A DNA stretch of 64,000 nt from Chrysomallon squamiferum (Eukaryota; Mollusca; Gastropoda; Neomphalida; Peltospiridae): contig CM022676.1 of NCBI GenBank assembly GCA_012295275.1, forward strand, positions 8,142,637-8,206,636, in the 5' to 3' direction. The position numbers and the translations under genes are program-made. The first letter of the stretch is position 1, and each line of letters starts with the position of its first letter. This document shows, piece after piece, positions 35,136 to 55,901 of the stretch. The notes below the pieces were generated by a model, which saw only the letters and a program-made list of their open reading frames with translations, was not told the origin of the DNA and ran no database searches.

Positions 35136-35728
35136 GATCTCTGTAACAAGTACTCTGTTCTTCTCCTGCCAAAATTTTCATTACGTGTAATTTTATTGTA
35201 TCCTCAGCAAGTTTTATTTATTTATTACTTGAGGATTTTTTATTGTTTCATAAACGAAGATGACTCAGCGTTGATAGATGTGCAATGATGCATACCTGAT
35301 TTATCATTGCGATCTTCAGCGCATACAATAAATAAAATAATAAAAGTTTAATGTAACTGAGCGGTGCGTATATGTGTGTGCGTGTGTGTGTGTGTATATA
35401 CGTATGTGTATATGTATGTATGTGCGTATGTATGTATTAAAGTGACTATAAATGCATATGTAATTTGAATGTACTTGCAGTTAATACTCAGCAGTCAAAC
35501 ATGGCTAGAGGGATGAAAACTACATAAATAAAATATTATCTTTGTATTACTTGTAAGTCGACGATAATATACGATATAAACAATATGTCTTAAACTTCAC
35601 TGCAGTTCATTACACATTATAACAGCGTGAAAGGAGTCACTGATACTGAACATTAAAAAATGAGATATCTATAGGAAAATAGCTTCATGAATTTCTTTTA
35701 AGAATCTTTTTTTTTTTTTTTTTTTTAT

Positions 35729-36235
35729 CAGAGACATGTTTCATATCTCACGTTAAGTCAGAACGTATTTCATATCTCACATTAAGTCAGAACGTATTTC
35801 ATATCTCATATTAAGTCAGAACGTATTTCATATCTCACGTTAAGTCAGAACGTATTTCATATCTCACGTTAAGTCAGAACGTATTTCATATCTCACGTTA
35901 AGTCAGAACGTATTTCATATCTCACGTTAAGTCAGAACGTATTTCATATCTCACGTTAAGTCAGAACCTATTTCATATCTCACGTTAAGTCAGAACGTAT
36001 TTCATATCTCACGTTAAGTCAGAACGTATTTCATATCTCACGTTAAGTCAGAACGTATTTCATATCTCACGTTAAGTCAGAACGTATTTCATATCTCACA
36101 TTAAGTCAGAACGTATTTCATATCTCATATTAAGTCAGAACGTATTTCATATCTCACGTTAAGTCAGAACGTATTTCATATCTCACGTTAAGCCAGAACC
36201 TATTTCATATCTCACGTTAAGTCAGAAATGTAGTT
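35729..36235. repeat. 29-bp satellite array, about 17 units
   Basis: Near-perfect units 'gtcagaacgtatttcatatctcacgttaa'. The complement, GAAATACGTTCTGACTTAACG, belongs to the same family as the arrays after each PAN gene. There are no spacers between units, so this is not CRISPR. Confidence 0.95.
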
Positions 36236-36973
36236 CAAAGTTAATTTTAGATCAGAGATGTATTTAAAGGTTAACTTTAAAGCAGATATATGTATTTGAA
36301 GGTTAACTTTAAGGCAGATATATGTATTTCAAATTTTTTTTTTTATTATTCAGATACGTATTTTAATCAGTTTCAATTTTCCATATTGTATTTAAAGGTC
36401 TCTCTCTCTGTCTACTTTTACAATTTAACTGATGTTTTTCACAACAGATCTAAGTATTGCATGAATTTATCACGTAACACTAATTAAACACACTTATTCC
36501 ATCGTCATTTCCAACATAAGGATAATAACAATAACAAAAAATAATTAACACTAACAATAAAACCTCACTTATTGTATGTGACATTGAAAAAACGTGGATA
36601 TACATTATATCTCTCTCTAATTTCTTTTATTCATTTGTTAATGTTAATTATAAATAACTCCTTTCACATTGTTTAAATGTGTAAGAAACTGTTAAAATAT
36701 TAAATATATACTGTTGAATTTTAAATATATATATTTTAATATCGTATGTTATTTCTAACTAATAATTAATACAAAGATACTATTTTGTTTATGCAGTTTC
36801 ATCTCTAGTCAGGCTCGATTGCTGAGAATTCAGTTATAACCGCATTCAAATTATATACACATTTATAGACATTTACATACATACCTACCTACCATCTACA
36901 TACATACATACATACGTACATTATCTATGTGTGTGTGTGTGTGTGTGTATATATATAACCTACCATCTACATC

Positions 36974-37006
<33 letters not shown>

Positions 37007-37026
37007 CTCTTGTGTATATATCTATC

Positions 37027-37062
<36 letters not shown>

Positions 37063-37167
37063 TATACACACACCCACACACATACACATATATAAAATAC
37101 ACATTCAGATATACATACATCTATACATACATACAAACACACATGCACACCTTCTCTTTAAGGTTCT

Positions 37168-37342
37168 TTTGATGGCCCATCGGTAACGTCAGAACGTTTG
37201 GGTAGAGGGCGAATTGGTGCCATACGTTCGAGTCTCGTCAGCGGCATCTGACGGGGTTTGTGAGGTCGTGATTGTATTTCGCCCTCCTGCACCAGTGCTT
37301 TACTGAATATTGTCTAAGTGCAGAGTCTAATCAGACGTAAAT
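37168..37342 (+). mobile_element. tRNA-derived SINE copy (best preserved)
   Basis: Starts with an A-box-like TGGCCCATCGGTAACG and has a B-box GTTCGAGTC at 37226-37234, in the spacing of a tRNA promoter. A ~100-bp tail follows with 'ctcctgcaccagtgc' and 'gaatattgtctaagtgcagag'. The tail also matches the minus-strand copy at 25884-26033, and the head matches 58918-58985. Confidence 0.8.
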
Positions 37343-37673
37343 AATACAGATGATGTTCAATCTCCGCAAAACACATACATTCTTATTTATGCACACACCT
37401 TTGTATAAATATTTTATATCAAAGTACGGTTTTCAAATATTATTATTATTATTATTAATTTCTGCTACGCTTCGATGATAACAGTGGTAAATGGCCTATG
37501 CATGATTGCACATCTATTAACGCTCAGTCCTCTTTGTTTATGGAGTAACCAAACATCCCCAGCTAGTAAATAAATTAACAGTCAATATTTAAAACGTGCT
37601 GAGAGAAATCATAAGATTACATGTAAAGTAAATCTGTGCAGGTATTGAACACAGAGTATATGTTACAGAGATC

Positions 37674-39763
<2,090 letters not shown>

Positions 39764-40265
39764 AATACGTTTCTAAACTTTGAATTAACCCTGCACTTCG
39801 AAAAACGTTTCTGACTTACTGTGTACAATGAAATACGTCTATGAATTTACCAGCACTTCGAAATACGTCTTAGACTTACTGTGAACAATGAAATACGTCT
39901 ATGAATTACTGTGAACAATGAAATACGTCTATGAATCTATCTGCACTTCGAAATACGTCTCTGACTTACTGTGAACAACGAAATACGTCTATGAATTAAC
40001 CCTGCACTTCGAAATACGTCTCTGACTTACTGTGAACAACGAAATACGTCTATGAATTTACCAGCACTTCGAAATATGTCTCTGACTTACTGTGAATAAT
40101 GAAATACGTCTATGAATCTACCTGCACTTTGAAAAACGTCTCTGACTTACTGTGAACAATGAAATACGTCTATGAATTTATCTGCACTTCGAAATACGTT
40201 TTTGAATTAACGTGAACTATGAAATACTAACAATTAATCTGAACTTTGAAATACTATTTGACTTC
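39764..40265. repeat. ~30-bp satellite, 3' flank of PAN copy B
   Basis: Alternating units 'gaaatacgtctctgacttactgtgaacaa' and 'gaaatacgtctatgaatttaccagcacttc', starting right after the stop codon. Same core GAAATACGT as the arrays near copies A and C. Confidence 0.92.
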
Positions 40266-40804
40266 GAGTGAACTTCGAAATATATATCTGGATAAACCTG
40301 ATAGTTCGTACATTTCAAAGTCTACAAATACTAAAACAAAAGATCCACAGATCTTTTACCTCTGTCAGTAAATATTTAAAATAAAAAAATGAAGAAAACA
40401 TATTTTTATGGGGTTTTTTTGTATTTCTCTTGTTATATTTTGCATAATTACACACACACAGACACACATACATACATACACACAACCATTCACATACACA
40501 AACAAACACGCAGACACACAAACAGATATACACACACACTTCACAGTACATGGCTTCACGGATATAGATACAAACTTGGATATAGATATATAGGTAGATA
40601 TGCAGACATGTTCAGACAGAGTGTTGCACATGATATCGCGGCAATTATATTTATATTTATGTAGATTGTGTTTTGTGTTACATGTTTATGTGGGATTTCT
40701 TGTGTTTATTTGTGCGTCTTCTTGTTTTGTGTCTGTGTGTATGTTTTCGTGTATGGATGCCGTGTGCGTGTATATATGTGTGTATGAGTTTGTATGTGTG
40801 TCTC

Positions 40805-40839
<35 letters not shown>

Positions 40840-41534
40840 TGTAGGGTATGTTTTTTGTATATATATATTTGTGTTTGTAAATTAACGTATTATCCGTTAG
40901 AAAACCTTTAAATGTTGACAGACAAATGACGTTGAGAAATCCGGAGTTTGTTTATGTGAGGCTGTTTAAATGACTAAAGCCGTGATGTAAGAAATAGTGT
41001 ATGAACAATGTTTCGGAAACACACAACAATATGGCCCATACCACTAACTACTTAAGATTAAATCTCCCTTTTGTTTGTTTGTGGGGTTTTTTGTTGTTGT
41101 TTTTGTTGTTGTTTTTTTTGTTGGTTTTTTTCACAATACACGGTAACATGCTTGCAATGAATACAAACGTAAGACATCAAATTTTTCATTCATGCAGTTT
41201 TTATTCAGAATGAATCAAGCGTTCAAAAGTCAGAAAAAAATTGATCAAAACACCATGGCGGATCAAAAGAATGGAAGCTTTGAAGTACTTTGAAACACGC
41301 ATATTAAAACGACAGTCGATAGGGTTAGATCATCTGGAAATCTTCAGTGAAAGGAAAAATGTAATTTTTTATTTCTACAGTCACATTGTACTGAAACATC
41401 TAGCGATACCGCCACGCTTTCAAGCCTTGAAATGCTGTATTATTAATTAACAGCATCTTCACTGAATTAAAGTCAATACGTAAACTAGAAATTATACGTG
41501 TGTGCGAGTGTGTGTGCTACTGCTATTATTACTA

Positions 41535-41585
<51 letters not shown>

Positions 41586-43549
41586 TGTTTTCATTCAAAG
41601 CGTGTATCTAGCAGTGCGTGAGTCAGATTACGTACATAAAGTATTCTATACCTTGATTTCTATCTGTTTAATACGTTTTGAATCTTGGTTTGATTTCGAT
41701 CATCCGACCGTAGATGCTGTAACTTAATTATGCATAACTACACGCAAGAAGCGGAAGGGTAAATTAAATAAAATCGCCATCTTTCAGAATTGTACGCTAA
41801 TTATCTGTTAGATGAGACCATTGACGTGTGTACATATATGTACGTATACACACAAACATACAAACACACAGACATACACACAAATATACACACAAACTTA
41901 CATATATATAAACAAGTATACACACAAACGTAATATACATGCATGAATGCACTTTTTTGTGCAATTTCCTAAGACAAAAGATAAAATAGAGAAAGGCCAC
42001 AGGAATATACGTGTGTGTGTGCGTGTGTGGGCGTGTGCGTGTGCGCGCACACAACAACTGAACGCTGCCATTTTATCTTTTCGTAACTGGAGTCGTGACG
42101 TCATTGTGTGTTTGGCAGACTGTTAGCTGCATTTGTAACAATAATAATAATAATAATAAAAATAATAATAATAATAAAAAATAATAATAATAATAAATAT
42201 ATAAATAAATAGATAAATAAATAAATAAAAATTACATATCTTAAGCAACGCTGGTACTGCCATAAACAGCTCCGTTAAAATCTGTCTTGTAAAATCACTG
42301 GAGGATCACTTACAGAACAGTAATCTTTTTTTTTTTTTTCTTCAGATAATAAATTCGTTTGAAGTGATAAATTAGAAGATCTGAAATGTTAATGTTTAGA
42401 GTGTGGGGTGTCATCTTCATCTTTCAGCAGTTTTCTTCATTTTTTTGACTTACACTCTTAGTGCTAGTATGAGCTGCACCTTCTTTATTATGTATCAAAA
42501 ATGAGTACTCCCTAGTCCTGACACCCTGGCTCAAAGCACTTTACGATGTGAGTACTTCTGAGATAAAAACTGGACGGACGATGAATTATAATGTAGTAAC
42601 AGTAGTAACAAAAGTTAATGTTGTTCTGACGTGACTCGATCAGAAGCTGAATTTCACTTCGATCCGATTTAAGAATTGACTTTTGAGAAGATGTTTCTGA
42701 GAACCTGTTTGAATGTGGTGAGTGGACTTTATGAAGCAAATGTCAAACCATAGAAGAGAATGAATAAAAGGAAAGGTGCACCGAATAACCTGCTATTATT
42801 TACTACGTATGTAGTACACTTTATAAAGTTTCAAACATATCAAGCCTAACACTAATGAAACACACTTATTCCATCGTCATTTCCAACATAAAGATAATAC
42901 AATACAATAATAATTAATATTAACAATAAAACCTTGCTTACTGTATGGAGACATTGAAGAAACATATATACGCATACATATACACACAGTTCCTATTATA
43001 TTGGTTTCACTGTATACTATTGTTTTGTATTAATTTCATAGATTAATGTAAAATAGTTCTTTAAATACAAAATGAAAAACAAAACTGAATAAAATATGAA
43101 CCTGAAAAAAAAAAATAATAATAAAAAAAGTAAATACGTATATCTGCCTTAAAGTTAATCTTCGGATTTCAAATGCTATTTTCTTTCATATAATTATTTC
43201 ATTTCTTAATCTTCGTAATCAGTAACTCCTTTTATATTGTCTGAATGTGTAACAAACTGTTATGAATTATAAATATATGTTTTACATACATCATAGAAAC
43301 TTTTACAATTGCACGTAACTTTCTATCCTTTCATTCTTCTACGCTCAGATGATAACAATGATAAATCACACATGCATCACTGCATAATTTTAACGATCAG
43401 ACGCGTTGGTATAATCACTGAGTAACAAACCAGCCTGGAGATTAAATAGATAAATAGTCGATATTAAGAAAAGAATACAATTACAAGTAAAGAGAATGTT
43501 CATTCGTTCAGAACCTTTGAACATTCTCAAACTACTTGCACTACTGAGC
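39764..43549. other. Interval between PAN copies B and C
   Basis: No firm gene. Holds a ~30-bp satellite to 40265, CA/TG microsatellites at 40450-40540 and 40730-40840, sequence matching the copy A flank at 41160-41750, (ATT)n at 41529-41583, (AAT)n at 42138-42195, and from 42850 sequence homologous to the 5' flank of copy B. A perfect TGACGTCA lies at 42096. Confidence 0.65.
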
Positions 43550-44041
43550 ATGCACCGTAGCAAAGTAAATGTATTTTTACTTTTAAATTTATCTATCTGG
43601 ATGATGTGCATTACCATAAACTATGGAAAAATGAAAACATTTAAGAAACTTTCTAATTACGTAAAGAAACCAGTGGAATACACCATTTGTCGAATGTGGA
43701 GCGGACGAGTTACCACGGAAACGGATTGTGCGAGAGAATGCTCCCATCGTGTCTGGTGTCGTTTGTTCGTCTATGACGTCACTAACGGTTCGTGTTCTCT
43801 CTACTGTGATTTGATGATGGAAGCGAATTTGAAGCTGGATGATGATCTAGTAGCTTATGCGGTCAAACCAGGTGACTGTAGTTTAAAAAGATAATTCTTT
43901 AAAACATCCTAACTGAACAGTTTTTATCGTTGTTTTCTTCTACTTCTTCTTTTTCTTCTTCTTCTTGTAGTAGTAGTAGTAATAGTTGTTATTATTGTCA
44001 TTTTGTTATTTTTATCATTACTGTTAATGTTGTTGTCATAC

Positions 44042-44105
<64 letters not shown>

Positions 44106-44910
44106 GTTATTATTATTATTATTATTTAGAAACTGGAATGAAGGGATTTCCTTGCACGTCCTCGACACAGTGTTTGTTTGATCATTCTGTTTGTAACCGA
44201 GGAATCTGCTCGTGTGCACTTGGATACAGCTACAGCCCCAGTAACAACACGTGTGTTAAAGGTAACGTATTTTCAAAATACTGCTTTCTATACGTTATCG
44301 TTCATGATGTTTTTAATACCAGAACTGGCCATTAATTAAACTGGTGTTTCGATTCTGAAATCCTGATGACATTTGTCAGCCACACTTCTCTTTTGGTATA
44401 ATACTACTACCACTACGACTAGTTTTACTACTACAACTACTACCACTATTACTACTATTGATACTAGTACAACTAATACCATTCCTACTACTGTTAATGC
44501 TATTACATCTACAACTACTACTGCTATTATTTATATTACTACTTCTACTATTGTAACAACTTACTTACTACTATCACTGCTACTGCTGCCGCTGCTGCTG
44601 CTACTACTACTACTACTACTCATACCAGCTTATTTTCCAATATTTTATTTTTTCAGAGTGTTCCAAATACGCTTCTGATTTCACTATCCAGGACGGGGTT
44701 TACATAAAAGAGAACAACATCTTTCAATTAACTGACGTCAGCTTCAGCGACTGCTGGAACTCGTGCGTATCAACGACGTCGTGTATCTCCTTCGACTACC
44801 ACATTTCCAACAGTTGCTATGTACAGTTCGTGACCTGGTTTCAAGTGAGCTCAGATTATCGCAAGTTTAATCAGTTTAGTGTTTCGTGTCAAAAGGACTG
44901 TGAAGTTTAA
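43550..44910 (+). CDS. Secreted PAN-EB-PAN protein, copy C (235 aa)
   Basis: Exons 43550-43871, 44130-44261 and 44657-44910, again 322/132/254 bp with phase 1 introns. I chose the ATG at 43550 because it gives the same exon 1 length as A and B; an in-frame ATG at 43496 is possible. Signal peptide MHRSKVNVFLLLNLSIWMMC. The first PAN-domain Cys of A and B (INCGKM) is Tyr here (INYGKM), leaving an odd number of Cys. Exon 2 is almost unchanged from the other copies. Exon 3 (SDCWNSCVSTTSC, SCYVQFVTWFQVS) resembles copy A more than copy B. It could be active, specialised or starting to decay; no stop or frameshift is seen. Confidence 0.84.
43872..44129. repeat. Intron 1 of PAN copy C: CTT and ATT repeats
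   Basis: Shortest of the three homologous introns; about 28 ATT/GTT units from 44044 run to the acceptor atttag at 44129. Confidence 0.95.
44262..44656. other. Intron 2 of PAN copy C
   Basis: The first ~75 bp match copies A and B; after that degenerate (CTA)n and (CTG)n sequence replaces the rest. Confidence 0.8.
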
Positions 44911-45260
44911 AATACACCTCTGAAATACGCATTTGAATTAACACGAACATTGAAATACGTATTTGAATTAACGTTAATCTTAAAATACGTATCTGCCTTT
45001 ATTTGAAGTTTGAGGTAAGTATCTGAATTAAAGTGGTCTTCGAAATATGTATTTGAATTAAAGTGAACTTCGAAATACTTATCTGCCTTAATGTGAACCT
45101 TGAAATACGTATTTGAATTAACTAGAATCTTGAAAAATTCATCTCTGATTTAAAGTGAATACGGAAGTACGTATCTAATTTAATGTGAAATATGAAAAGC
45201 GTCTTTGAATTACGCGAACTTAAAATAATACATGAAATTTGACATACATATCTGGATAAA
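44911..45260. repeat. ~30-bp satellite, 3' flank of PAN copy C
   Basis: Degenerate units 'gaaatacgtatttgaattaacgttaatctt', starting right after the stop codon. More diverged than the arrays near copies A and B. Confidence 0.85.
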
Positions 45261-45444
45261 TTTGTACACCAAATATCTAAAATAAAAATGAAATGAAATA
45301 AAATGTAAAAAAAAAAATGTTTTTGTGGTTTTTATTTTGTATTTCTCTAGTTACATTTTGCATGATTATACACACACATACGTTCACACACAAATATGCA
45401 CGCACGCACACAGACATATACACAAATATTTATGGCTGCACAGA

Positions 45445-45513
<69 letters not shown>

Positions 45514-46252
45514 GGTAGAAAATACACTGTTTTGTAACTATCAACTGATATTTTGAATTAGACGACCACCATTATGTATTTGTTTTCCACAAACTATATT
45601 TACTTGCTTGTTCAAAAATGCTTGTCTCTGAATTGTTTTGGGTGTCTGTGTATGTCTACGTGTGGTTGCTTGTGTATGGATTTTTTATGAGCGTGTCTGA
45701 ATCTCTGTGTGTATGTGTGGTTTTTGTGTAAGGATGTGTTTGTGTGTGGATGGTCTGACATAAATGGAAATGCCAAGAAATTTTCATTAATATTTTCTTT
45801 CTTTCAAAGACAGCATGGCGTCAAAAATAGATGATATTCATGGATAAAGATTAACGATTTTTCTTGTAGGACATTTTATTTATTTATTTATTTATTTGTT
45901 TGTTTGTTTGTTTATTTAATTATTTGTTTATTTATTTAAGTTAAACTGTACTTTTTGTTATAAGAGAAAGAAATATTCTAAATATACTCTGCCTGATTGA
46001 AACTTGTTTTATTTAACAACAACTGAGTGGAGTTTAAAACCAGCTGGGCATCGCCATGCTTCTGTAGTTGTGACGTCACCATCTACTGGGTGGACCGATT
46101 TTTGGCAGAATAAAAACAGCCATCATTTCGCCATTAACTATGACGTCACTGCACCAGCTTATAAAGGGTTAAAGTTGCTTATTAATTTTATATTTTTATA
46201 GGCGTACGAAACACTAAAATAATTTGAAAGTATATATATATTGTTCGTAATT

Positions 46253-46303
<51 letters not shown>

Positions 46304-46909
46304 AATTACGTCAGTGTTTGAAGAAGAAGAAGATGGAAGCAATATAGGAAGGTAGGAAGGAAGGAAAGAAGAAAAACAGTCCTACGTAAAATTGTAGAAT
46401 GTAATATACGAATACTAATACTAATACTACTACTAATAATGATGATGATGATGACGATGATGATAATAATAATACAGTAAACGAAAAAAGAAAAAAAAAG
46501 GAAAACTAACAACAACAGTAATAAATTAAACGACTACAATAACAACCACAATAGGATAAATAAATAAATAAATGATATTAAGAAAAAAAGATTTATAAAG
46601 TATTGCACCTTGGTTTTTATTTATTTGCGAATATTTAATAATTCATTTTAAAATACCCAATTGAAAAATAAAATTTAATTCGAATTTATTTAGTATAAAT
46701 AAAATATTTATTGATCTACGAATGTTTATAGTTTCTGCTAATTGACTTTCAAAAGATAATTTTATTGCCTCCGTACAAATATTATTTATTTCTTTATTTC
46801 TTTATTTATTTATTTATTGACAGTATTAGACACGGTCTTTCCATTATTAGTGTTTTCACCATAAAACAGAGTTACTCCCCGTCGACCGTAAATATAATTC
46901 TCGGAAATC

Positions 46910-46943
<34 letters not shown>

Positions 46944-47165
46944 GGAACCCGAAGTAAGAAAATTATTTATTTATTTATTATTTCGGCCTGGCATAGAATT
47001 TATACACGTTATGAACAGTTCATTTATTTACACTTTCGTTATTATAAATATTCATCGACTTGCCTATCAACGTCATAAAGCTGATAAGTATTAATTTCCT
47101 GACGTCCATGCTGACGTCATAATATTAATATATCGTGTGTCAGTATTTTAAATGCTATCAATGTT

Positions 47166-47199
<34 letters not shown>

Positions 47200-47230
47200 C
47201 AACAACAATAACAACAACAAAAATATATAG
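44911..47230. other. 3' flank of PAN copy C and intergenic DNA
   Basis: ~30-bp satellite at 44911-45260, then sequence matching the copy B flank at 45270-45370, (CA)30 at 45445-45504, (TTTA)n at 45879-45940, (AT)n at 46265-46300, ATG/ATA repeats at 46410-46475, one core copy of the dispersed repeat at 46864 and (AAT)n at 47166-47200. Perfect TGACGTCA sites at 46071, 46141 and 47112. No firm gene. Confidence 0.65.
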
Positions 47231-47460
47231 TCGACATTTTACTAAGGGACATAGATTTTACCAATGGGGAAAAAACGGTTTCCTCCACGTCAGTGGATTA
47301 TAAAGACAAAAGTACCCAGGTGAGAAAGAGGTGTACTGAAGTGGAACCGAAATGCCAAGACAAATGTATTCAGGTCGGAGAACCCTGTACTCAAATGAAC
47401 CGGGAAATTCAAAATGATGTGGCGAAATACAACGTAAACGTGACAACCATGTGTATATTG
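47231..47460 (+). CDS. Candidate internal exon, unknown Cys-containing protein
   Basis: A 230-bp segment lies between an AG (tatatag) and a strong donor (ATATT|gtaagt). One frame is open throughout, polar and with five Cys (KRCTEVEPKCQDKC, GEPCTQ, TTMC). Its end phase (2) fits an acceptor at 48275 that would join it to the next gene. No family is recognised and the acceptor lacks a pyrimidine tract, so it may be chance. Confidence 0.3.
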
Positions 47461-48288
47461 TAAGTAGTAAAAATGTATACAGAAATGAATAGGGGAAAGG
47501 TGTGGTTATTTTCTGGTAGACTGGCAATTAAAGTAATCAGTAAGACTGTAAGAGTGAAAACAATGTAACTGAATGAAATAATCGAAAAGTTTCTTGAAGT
47601 AACATACCCCAAAAATATGTCATAATGTAGAGAAACGCCCAACTGCATACCAATATTTTGATCAGGTGACCAAACTAGGCGATAACTTTTGGTGATCATA
47701 TTATTACGTCACTGAAAAGGTTATATTTTGGAAACTTTGTAAACAGACTCAGGACCTAATGGCGTAAAAAATTGTTTTGTATCTACTATAATTCTCGGTT
47801 AAAAATGGCATGCTCTCGCTAAGCAACTTAAATTTTCACTTGTCGTATCATCCATTACTGTCACCGTAAATGCTTACAATTCGTGTGTTTATTTTAAATC
47901 AAGGGAGGTAAGTAGGTATGCAATATATCCCGTTCTAACAAGTGTCTTACATCAATGTGTATATCAAATGCTTAGGTAGCTGCTTTAGCTTCTACAGGAC
48001 GGTTCATGATGCATATAATTATTATGAGATCTCAAAAATAAACAAGTATTGCCCGTACGGAAGTCTTACCTCGCTCGCTTTTATCAAACCATTTCATAAA
48101 TATGTAATAAAATTTGAAACATGAATATTAATGAGCAGCCTCCGCACGACACGCCCCTCTACATTACCACGAACTAACGACATTTTCCCAGTCTGTCTAA
48201 AAGCGATCAAATCGTGCACCGCCCTCCCTCTCGGTTCCGCTCCTGATTTCGCGCGTTTCATTTTATTATTAATAGGATACTTCTTTCA

Positions 48289-48524
48289 ATGATTCTTCCA
48301 CTGCCCTTTTTATGGTTAAATTACCTCGAGATACGACGTATGGACGGAATTACAGACGCAGTGACAGCTTTATGTGGCGAAGGAGAACGAGAAGACATAC
48401 AAAGTTGTTTAATAGACTTGTTAACACAACCAGGTGACTATTTATGTTTGTTTGTTTTTTTGTTTTTTGTTTTTTATACTAATAGTAATTATTATTATTA
48501 TTATTGTTATTGTTGTAGTAGCAG

Positions 48525-48559
<35 letters not shown>

Positions 48560-49343
48560 GTTTTGTTATGATTATGATTGTTTTTGATATTGTTATTACT
48601 GTTACTATTATTATTATTATTATTATTACTATTGTTGTTGTTGTTTTTATTGTTTTGTTATTATTACTGTTTTTGTTATTATGGTTATATTGTTGTTGGT
48701 ATTATGACTGATTATTATTGTTTTTGTCGTGGCTGTCATTATTATTATTATTATTATTATTATTGTTGTTGTTATTATTCGCCACTCCTTTTAAAAACAA
48801 CATTATACTGATTTACCCCAACTTCCAGTGACAAGTGAACAACAAAATGCAGACCCGATCAAAAAACAGATTTCGGATCTGGAAAAAACCGTTTCAAAAA
48901 TTGCTGATGTCCTCAACAACTTTGAGATTTACCTGGACGAACTAATGGACGAGAGAATCCTGTCGCCCTTCAACGAGAACCCAGAAACCGAGAGAGTCGA
49001 AAACCAGTTTAAAAAGGATGCGAAGGGAGATAACCAGATGGAACGCGAATGGGCGCAGTATGAAGAAACCACGACAGAAGTCGACCCTATCCACAAAAAT
49101 GGCGAGCCGGAAATCTGGTCACGTGAGCATGACAAGAACATAGACACTGACCTCTTGAACTCTGAACGTAACAACTACGGGAACAACGACGATGGCAAAG
49201 AAACATTTAATATCGAGATTGATGAGGACGACGCTGATGAAGGAACGGTCGTTGTTGTCAGCCCGTCAGCTATACTGAACGCGCTGCTGCAGCTACAACA
49301 TAATTTGACCAATTGGACGTCCGAATTAGAAGAAGACAGATGA
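48289..49343 (+). CDS. Uncharacterised acidic coiled-coil protein (219 aa)
   Basis: Two exons, 48289-48433 and 48829-49343, joined by a phase 1 intron with good borders (CAACCAG|gtgact, acttccag|TGACAAG). The N-terminus is hydrophobic (MILPLPFLWLNYLEIRR) and could be a weak signal or anchor; a second Met (MDGITDAV) follows 17 residues later. A Cys pair occurs near CGEGEREDIQSC. Residues ~55-90 look like a coiled coil (DPIKKQISDLEKTVSKIADV). The rest is rich in Glu, Asp and Asn, with EIDEDDADEGTVVVV and a Leu-rich end (ILNALLQLQHNL). An upstream exon may exist, since the frame is open back to an acceptor at 48275. I do not recognise a family. Confidence 0.65.
48434..48828. repeat. Intron of the coiled-coil protein gene: ATT/GTT repeats
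   Basis: Nearly all degenerate (ATT)n, (GTT)n and (AAT)n. Open frames across it are low-complexity Ile/Val/Leu strings, not coding. Confidence 0.9.
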
Positions 49344-55283
<5,940 letters not shown>

Positions 55284-55294
55284 TTGCTAGAACT

Positions 55295-55358
<64 letters not shown>

Positions 55359-55847
55359 TAACACTAACAACAACAGTGGTGATGATGATAATACAAAAAA
55401 CAGTAAGTACTACTATTTCAAATTTGTAAAAATTCAAAGTGCTATAGAGTGGGATATCTGACAGTCTAGCAAACATAAAACGAAACACACTTATATATCA
55501 AGGTGAAATTGTCCTTGTAAATTTGAATGACCAACTGACCCCTCCATCATACATGTTGACCACTAGTACTGACCAATGACTAACATCATCACTTGTCAGC
55601 CATTACCTTAGACAAACAAGTATTTACAGTCTGTGTAACAAACATGGTAAAGAGATGTAGTTACAGTCTGTGTAACAAACATGGTAAATAGATGTAGTTA
55701 CAGTCTGTGTAACAAACATGGTAAATAGATGTAGTTACAGACTGTGTAATAGTTATGTAGTTACAGACTGTGTAACAATCATTCATTGACTTTTTTTTTA
55801 TGTGTTAAAATTTAATTAAAATAACAGTTATGACTTCTTTGTTCGAA

Positions 55848-55901
<54 letters not shown>

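Larger units (their letters stand above)
35136..37673. other. Centre of the inverted duplication, between PAN copies A and B
   Basis: No gene. Holds the likely divergent promoters of A and B (each ATG is preceded by gttacagagatc), a 29-bp satellite at 35729-36235, sequence at 36480-36620 repeated at 42850-42960 upstream of copy C, TA/TG/GATA microsatellites at 36890-37150 and a SINE at 37168-37342. Confidence 0.7.

Noticed and set aside
35729-36235. Regular 29-bp repeats resembling a CRISPR array
   Set aside because: Units are directly adjacent with no spacers, and this is a eukaryotic satellite related to arrays near the PAN genes.
46004-46201. 65-residue plus-strand frame with two TGACGTCA sites
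   Set aside because: No ATG-led family match or splice partner; kept only as a location of CRE-type octamers.
47258-47699. Two overlapping minus-strand frames of about 90 residues
   Set aside because: No domain or good splice structure; the plus strand there has a better-bounded open segment.
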